Source: Tubulanus polymorphus
Taxonomy: Eukaryota; Nemertea; Palaeonemertea; Tubulaniformes; Tubulanidae
NCBI RefSeq assembly: GCF_964204645.1
Contig: NC_134035.1
Span: forward strand, 8,060,501 to 8,124,500
DNA length: 64,000 nucleotides
Direction of reading: 5' to 3'
The notes under the pieces: model-generated
The model's database searches: none
Told to the model about the DNA's origin: nothing
Seen by the model: the letters and a program-made list of their open reading frames with translations, nothing else
Translations under genes and position numbers: made by a program
Part shown: one piece after another, positions 58,501 through 64,000 of the stretch
How the letters are laid out: each line of letters opens with the position of its first letter
Numbering within the stretch: the stretch's first letter is position 1

Positions 58501-61500
58501 CACTCAGAAACGCTATACGTTCAAATGCGGTAAATGGTTGGCATACGACGAAGATGGTCACACTATCGTACGTGAAATGCCCGCGGAAGGAGCTGGAATT
58601 AAGAAACCGTTAAAACGTACGTCTAGACTGATACACTCCTTGAAAAGGTGTTATATCCTGAAGTAGACTCCACTTGGCTCAGATCTTGCTGGACCGAAAA
58701 ATTGTTGAGGCAGGCAAATTCTGGAGCAGTCAGAAAAATGATTGTTCGTCAGCACGTGAATGGGATTAGATACAGGGGCAGATTTAGGGTCAGATTCAGG
58801 GAGGGGCGCACCCCCAAAATAGGGCACATCATATAATGATTAGGGCACCCCGAAAGAAAGCTCCTCTGAAAACATTAACATTTGGAAATACAGAGGAGAA
58901 ACTTATGAATTTAAACGTTTTATGTAAAGGTGTCAGTATGATATATTTCATTTTGCCCTAAAATTTCTGTGCAACATGATATCTTTAAGGAGGATTGCGC
59001 ATCCCCTGCACCCTCCCCTTGGATCAGCCCCTGACATAAATTTCATTAGAATTTTGACTGCCGCACATGATAAACCTAGGCCATTAGGGTCTACTGTACA
59101 TGTATGCACTGGTAAAAATGTGGGAAGCGAAACTACTGAACTACCATGTCAAATTGGTTGTTTACGTTCATGTTTTTAAGTGAAAAATTATGAAGTGGAA
59201 GTATACACCGGCGACAAGAAACATGCGGGTACCGACGCTCACGTCTTCCTTAATCTATTCGGTGAACAAGGCGACACCGGCGAACGACCGTTGAAACATT
59301 CACTCGAGAACCAGAACAAATTCGAACGAGGAAAGGTAACGAGAAAACTAACGAGAACGTTTATCGATGACTTGAAAAATTACACATTGCTTGAATATTG
59401 TCGAGAATGATATGATTTAAGTTGTAAGGGTCAATGATATTATTTTGGATTCGAATATATCGATAATTGAATTGAACCTACTGGGGACTAGTCCAGCCAC
59501 AATCTATTGATGATGTAGTGTACATCCTCTCAAATTATAATTATCAAAATTTATCATTAATAAAATACGAGTTATGATGATAAAATAAATGCCAAAATTT
59601 TCTATCATGATTATTGTTATTTTGAGGTGCCAATATTGATGACATAGTGCACATTGACTCACATAGAACCCCTTCAATAACGCATAGTAGTTATCAATAT
59701 AAATATATATATAAACGTTATTGTAATGATTTTTATGGCGTCAAAAAATATTCTTATTGTTGCCAAATATCTTAACGCGTGTGCGTCTGCTAAAACGGTA
59801 TGGCAAAAATTGTACTTACGAATCACATTATTTTTACTCTGCAGACGGACAAATTTCTGATCGAGGCCGTAGATTTGAAACAATTGACGAAAATCCGAGT
59901 AGGCCACGACGGTAAACGGCCCGGCGCCGGTTGGTATCTTGATAAGATCGTCGTCAAAGATCCCGACAAACCGAAACAGGAATATTTGTTCGAATGTAAC
60001 AGGTTAGTGCGAGGTATCTGTGGAAATCATTTGGGCCATGGTTGTTTGGTTGAATAGTAACTCATTGAGTTTGATTCACAAAGCCGAATTTGAACTGACA
60101 CCTTGGGAACTGACACCAGAATATGTCTGATAGGATTGATATCCTTGATTTTCAATTATAACTTATAGTTTATTTTCTCCAATGTTTTGAATTTTTGCTC
60201 AGATAAGTTAAGATTTGAAACCTTTATAAAAATGAATTACTGTGTATCATTAAAAAAATTCTGCGTTATTTATACATGTTTTATAATGTTTTTATGATTG
60301 AGTCACGGGAACTGATTCTGCATTTCACATTTTAAAAGCTAAAAGTTTACAATATTTGTAGGTGGTTAGCATTTGATGAAGATGATGGACTTATTGTGCG
60401 AGAAATCACAATTTCTGGATCCCAGCATCTTGAATGTAAGTACTTCAGCAAATAAAAGATATTTATTTGCCTACCTTTTTTTATCAAAATATAGTATACT
60501 TAAGGAATTTCGTGTGATGTACAATATACAAAGGATGAATAATGGCTAAGAATAGAAAAAATTCGATATTTCATTGTCATTACATGAATAAGAATCAGAG
60601 AATTTCACCTTACGAATCTACTTCTAAGTCTATCCCTATTTCATATCATGGTGGATGATTTCAAATATGGCAGTCGTATTGAAATTCTCCTTAATCCAGC
60701 AAATTTGAAGGTATATTTTTTGAAATGTTCAGTCTATTTCTCGTATTCTAGCGACGTCGTACCACGTGAAAGTACGAACCGGCGACGTTCGCAACGCGGG
60801 AACTGACGCGAAAGTTTGGATGATATTGTTCGGGTCGGGCGGCGACACGGGGCGTCTGTGGCTACGTCGGTCCGATAATACGTACAATAAATTCGAACGC
60901 GGTCGCACGGACTTGTTCACGCTGGAAGCGACTGATATCGGCACGGTAAGATATCTTAACGACGATACGTTTTTCTTTATATCGAATGGAAACTATAACA
61001 TATGATATCCATATATCCGCACCCCCTTTCCCTTAGACCCCCATCCTTATCTCTATATACAGAAGCCGAAAGAAAAAAATCATAAAGTCATGTTGATTTT
61101 CTTACTATACAGATCTTGCACGTTGTAATGTCTCAGTTTGCTTGTCCATAGCCATACGTAACAACAAAAGATAATCCGGGGATGCAGTTCTACAGTTGTG
61201 ACGTAGAGTTTAACAAATCAGTTGAAGTCAGTATTTTCAATGTTTTAGTCATATTTCAAATCACAACTGTGGAACTGGGTGAGAAAATTGTCATTATATG
61301 AAAACACCTCCCGTAGTGAACACCCCTTTGTAGTCAACACCTCCCTTAATGAACACCATTTGCCCGGTCCCAAAATTTTCTTATCTAGAATACATGCATC
61401 AGTTCCTCCCTATATTGTGAACGGTGAACATAACCTGATCCTCTCTATAGTGAGCACCCCTCCAAAGTGAACGTTTGGCTCAAATCTATAGTGTTCGCTG

Positions 61501-64000
61501 TTGGCAGGTTTTACTGTACAAGAAAAACTCGTGATCTGTTCAATTTCAAATCCACATGCTGGTAATGTCCTTGTCCATTCTAAAAGTGTGAAGCAAGACA
61601 ATTTGTTCGTTTATCGGTAATAAATGTTTAACTTATATGTATTTAACACAATGTGTATCTTGTATTCAAATATTTGCACACCGCACCGAAACAGATTACA
61701 AAGCTTAGGGTCGCTTTAGACGACGACGATGATGATTCAGGTTTGGTAGGTTTATGTAGCCGATGTCTGTCTGTCTGTTTCCTGTGTCTGTGTACAACAA
61801 TGTTGCTTTTTTATAGAAAAGGATTATTCTCGATTACGAAATTTGTACATTTCCCATGATATAGTTACCTATAACTATAAGACAGCGTACTTTTCCTAAT
61901 TAACCGAAAGGGTTAATAATGGGTAATAGATCGAAAAGGGCACAGTTTTATCCCTAATGAGGCAATTAACAGACATTCTTACCGAAATGAGTGGATAGAG
62001 GGTCCTGCCCCAGAAAATTGAACTTGAACTCATATTTAGTGCATTATGAGCTATTTTTATGCGCTACATGAGGTCCCTACTAGTTAAGTTGATATTTTTC
62101 TTCATACTGGTATAGATACAATCTGAACTGTGAGCTGGGTCCAGTATCAGGAAAAAATTCAAATTTCTTGTTTTGCCGCTTTTGGTTTAGCTTCAACTTT
62201 CTCATGAAACCAGACTCGGCACACTAGCTCCAGTTTTAATGAATATGTACGTACCAGCACCAGAGATTGTTCAATAATCCTTTTCTGGAAAGAAGTTGGT
62301 CTAATAATTACATCTTTTTTAGTTGTTACTCTCCGTTCCATAGAGGAATATCTACCTCGAGTAACCAGATAGAATTAGACTCTGTTGGAAGGGAGAGTGA
62401 TATATGACTGTCTTTGTTACAGGGTACTTTATTTCCGGTTATTCAGTAGTGGTTCTCCGTTTAGGTTATTTTACGATAATATTGTACATTATGATAGTTT
62501 AGTAGATAGTTTGTCGATTCATCGTTGAGTTATAATATATTTAGTTGCGTCGTGCTATCCAGTCGCTATATCGATTCTAATTTTGGTTTAATCTTACTCG
62601 TACTCGTCCATGGTTTTATGCTTATGACGGTGAAATGGATAGTTTTTAGAAAATGTTTGCGTTGATTTCGATGATTTGTATAGAAAATTAATCATTTCTG
62701 TGATTGGTGATGATAATTTGGAATGACTGAACACTGCGTGTAATCATACCACAGCCACGATCACACTATGTCGTGTAGAACGTTCTTAATTTAGTCATTT
62801 CCAATTGAGAATGGACCAAGCGTTGACACTAGCGAGAATCTGTCCATTCGATTTTAGAACCGACCGATTAAGATCGACCAAAAAGACCGATTCCAGGTCC
62901 GTTCTAAATTTAGTCACATACCATTGCTCTGTGTGTGAATAGAAACTTTGCTAGGCAAACACAGTTTAACTGGACCAGTGATACCAGCTGATTGAAAAAC
63001 ATGTGTGTGGGATGCACAGCATTGATTTGTTCCATTCATATCGGTCAAATTAGAATGGACTAACTAGCGACGGTGTGAACGTGGATTATGATTGCGACGA
63101 AAAATTTATATTATGTTTCTTGAAGTGCATGGTGCATGTTGAAACATATCACTCGGTACTTACTATTCATATTGATAAAAACGCATGGATTTGATGAAAT
63201 CACAAGCACCACAAATATGGGATTCGTAGGGGATTTTAAGTATAGTAAACTCCGAACTCGAATCAATTGTGACCAGCGATTTTTGTTAGAGTCAGAGTGC
63301 CCATTGATTGAGCAAAAACATTCCAATGATGGGGACTTCCATAACTGCAAATCTAATGAAATGTTGATGATATGTTAATGAAATGTTGATGAAATGTTGA
63401 TGAAATGTTAATGAAATGCTAATGAAATGTTGATAAAATGTTAACGATATTAATGTAATGTTAACGAAATGTTTATTTTATGGTTATATAGATTGAACGA
63501 ATGCAGATTGGTCACGACGGAACGCTAGCCGGAGCCGGTTGGTTCCTCGACGAGGTTCTTGTCGACGTGCCGTCGCGTGGTGAATATTACCGCTTCGCCG
63601 CTCATCGTTGGCTCGATAAAACGGAAGGAGATGGATTGACGGAAATAGAACTCGAACCGGCTGATGTCAGGAAAGGCGAAAGATGTAAGTTTGAAAACGT
63701 AACTCAAACAAAATTTCGAGGATTTTTGAGTCAATGATTTTCATAGCGATATTCAGGCAATTTTGTGTAACGTATATCATGAAAACATCACGGAACACTC
63801 GGGGAATTTGTAATTAATTGGTGTTACTAGTCAACACGATATGGTTCAACATCAAATTATTTGAACACATGCGAAGATGATGGTGCTTTGAAAGATGATG
63901 GCGTGAAATATTTTTCAAAAATTAAACATATTTTTCAGTTTTGCCGTACGAGGTGACGGTTTGGACCGGAACGAAACGTGGAGCCGGAACCGATGCTAAT
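49532..64000 (+). CDS. LOXHD1: LOXHD1-like protein, 5' part: seven PLAT domains and the start of an eighth
   Basis: Twenty exons plus a 6-nt microexon candidate join in phase: 49532-49685, 49906-50037, 50330-50472, 50954-51271, 51650-51815, 52274-52469, 52918-53102, (53911-53916), 54578-54722, 55356-55458, 55589-55721, 56245-56498, 57156-57291, 57634-57881, 58481-58616, 59181-59335, 59845-60002, 60362-60435, 60752-60945, 63492-63684, 63939-64000+. That is about 1097 residues. A 170-residue leader ([20 protein letters not shown]) precedes PLAT domains starting near residues 174, 305, 436, 562, 692, 819, 949 and 1078. Most carry TGD...AGTDA and HDN-G-GAGWFLD plus F-C-N-RWL and a DD-G-I-R-L end. 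Tandem PLAT domains are diagnostic of LOXHD1, a membrane-associated stereocilia protein needed for hearing in mammals (15 PLATs). The first PLAT is divergent and has a basic insertion (residues about 203-220). Invertebrate roles are likely ciliary or mechanosensory, which is inference. The start at 49532 is the first ATG of the exon. Confidence 0.92.
50512..50801. mobile_element. hAT-like MITE (CAGGGTGGCCACT family)
   Basis: CAGGGTGGCCACT and AGTGGCTTCCCTG are inverted termini. The interior repeats AGTCATGGAA and CAGGGAAA words. A relative with ends GCGGGGTTGCCGCTGACC and AGGTGTCCACCCTGC lies at about 54826-55084. Decayed pieces are at about 2728-2830, 7440-7500, 21330-21600 and 43310-43510. 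It is in LOXHD1 intron 3. Confidence 0.65.
53911..53916 (+). other. LOXHD1: Candidate 6-nt microexon of LOXHD1
   Basis: GTGCTG is bounded by a good acceptor (TCGCTCACTCAG) and a consensus donor (GTAAGTAG). Its phase (1 in, 1 out) fits between the exons ending at 53102 and starting at 54578, and it would add Gly-Ala between PLAT2 and PLAT3. Skipping it also keeps frame, so it may be optional. Confidence 0.5.
54826..55084. mobile_element. hAT-like MITE, second copy
   Basis: It has the same body words (CTGGAAAACTCAGGGAATC, GGAATTTTGTGATG) and the same type of ends as the element at 50512-50801, with more divergence. It is in the LOXHD1 intron between exons 54722 and 55356. Confidence 0.5.
56582..56853 (-). 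mobile_element. piggyBac-like MITE, copy 7 (inverted)
   Basis: The right TTAA is at 56850-56853. The left site reads TTAG (56582-56585), a single change. The palindrome ACACCGCACTGCGGTGT is intact. It is shorter than the other copies because of a gap near GATACACCGCGCC. It starts 84 bp after the LOXHD1 exon that ends at 56498. Confidence 0.83.
58020..58260 (+). mobile_element. Penelope-like terminal fragments with hammerhead cores
   Basis: On the plus strand, CTGATGA (58219-58225), stem II AAGTTT/AAACTT, GAAAC (58246-58250) and a GTC triplet form a hammerhead-type core, with weak stem I. Upstream, an inverted pair (about 58070-58195) has two decayed cores of the form GATGAAGCT...AGCAAA. The block GAGTAGTACTGTATAGG-TTAACTA is shared with 33211-33317. 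It is in the LOXHD1 intron between exons 57881 and 58481. Confidence 0.5.
61270..61517. repeat. Repeat of GTGAACACCCC words, Tigger-like right end
   Basis: Words such as TAGTGAACACCCC, TAATGAACACC and TAGTGAGCACCCC recur, and the block closes with GTTCGCTGTTGGCAGGTTTT then ACTGTA, in the manner of pogo/Tigger ends. The matching left end is not clear. It is in the large LOXHD1 intron 60946-63491, which holds no other gene. Confidence 0.35.
61695..61745 (+). other. LOXHD1: Possible optional exon of LOXHD1
   Basis: Behind an acceptor (CGAAACAG), this frame reads [17 protein letters not shown], which opens like the PLAT strand that normally reads I-K-IRVGHDN. With the donor TTG|GTAGGT it is 51 nt and phase-neutral between exons 60945 and 63492. 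It could be a cassette exon adding an acidic loop or a dead duplicate of the next exon. The alternative donor at 61740 would break frame. Confidence 0.3.
62750..63090. mobile_element. Inverted-repeat element, relative of 17192-17491
   Basis: The ends CAGCCACGATCACACTATG and CGGTGTGAACGTGGATTATG are imperfect inverted repeats. The interior has inverted blocks of GAATGGACCAA / GGTCAAATTAGAATGG. There is no ORF. Confidence 0.4.
63363..63476. repeat. Degenerate tandem repeat, about 12-bp unit
   Basis: About nine copies of ATGTTRATGAAA-like units run up to 16 bp before the acceptor of the LOXHD1 exon at 63492. The T-poor repeat replaces what would normally be the polypyrimidine tract. Confidence 0.8.

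Overview
This window is nuclear DNA of an invertebrate bilaterian animal. All genes except one are split by GT-AG introns, most introns carry short non-autonomous transposons, and every recognisable protein is a conserved animal protein. The mix of Penelope-type hammerhead motifs, tRNA-derived SINEs and many small inverted-repeat elements fits a marine invertebrate (spiralian, lancelet or hemichordate), but the sequence alone does not fix the phylum. Exon coordinates were built by hand from splice sites, reading phase and remembered family sequence. Six multi-exon genes keep phase at every junction that could be placed.

Layout. 1-270: 3' part of a SINE. 271-1218 (-): intronless class A GPCR. 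1991/2531-9730 (-): kinesin-8 (KIF18A-like), with a 13-unit minisatellite and two hammerhead-bearing Penelope fragments in its introns. 9731-11916: promoter region, a tRNA-Pro-like relic and a 579-bp piggyBac-like element. 11927-12814 (+): TSSC4. 14349-17039 (+): glucoside xylosyltransferase (GXYLT), seven coding exons. 18783-30583 (-): PAXIP1/PTIP, 18 coding exons, 841 aa. 32398-38960 (+): DCAF7/WDR68, eight coding exons, 351 aa, head to head with PAXIP1. 42982-47255 (-): MYG1 exonuclease, seven exons, 341 aa. 49532-64000 (+): the 5' part of a LOXHD1-like gene, with seven complete PLAT domains and the start of an eighth, running off the window.

The genes are functionally unrelated housekeeping or structural genes: mitotic motor, U5 snRNP assembly, Notch O-glycan xylosylation, DNA damage and chromatin, WD40 scaffold, mitochondrial and nuclear RNA processing, and hair-cell or ciliary membrane protein. 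There are two head-to-head pairs with short shared upstream regions (PAXIP1/DCAF7 and MYG1/LOXHD1), one looser divergent pair (kinesin/TSSC4) and two convergent pairs (GXYLT/PAXIP1 and DCAF7/MYG1).

The most notable non-coding content is: (i) a TTAA-flanked, piggyBac-like MITE family with seven copies plus a tandemly amplified derivative, each full copy bearing two copies of a 17-bp palindrome; (ii) several Penelope-type fragments with hammerhead ribozyme cores, two with an almost complete secondary structure; (iii) a perfect 26-bp-arm hairpin beyond MYG1; (iv) a duplicated TATA-containing segment before LOXHD1; (v) a 6-nt microexon candidate in LOXHD1. No bacterial-type system, virus or CRISPR array was seen.
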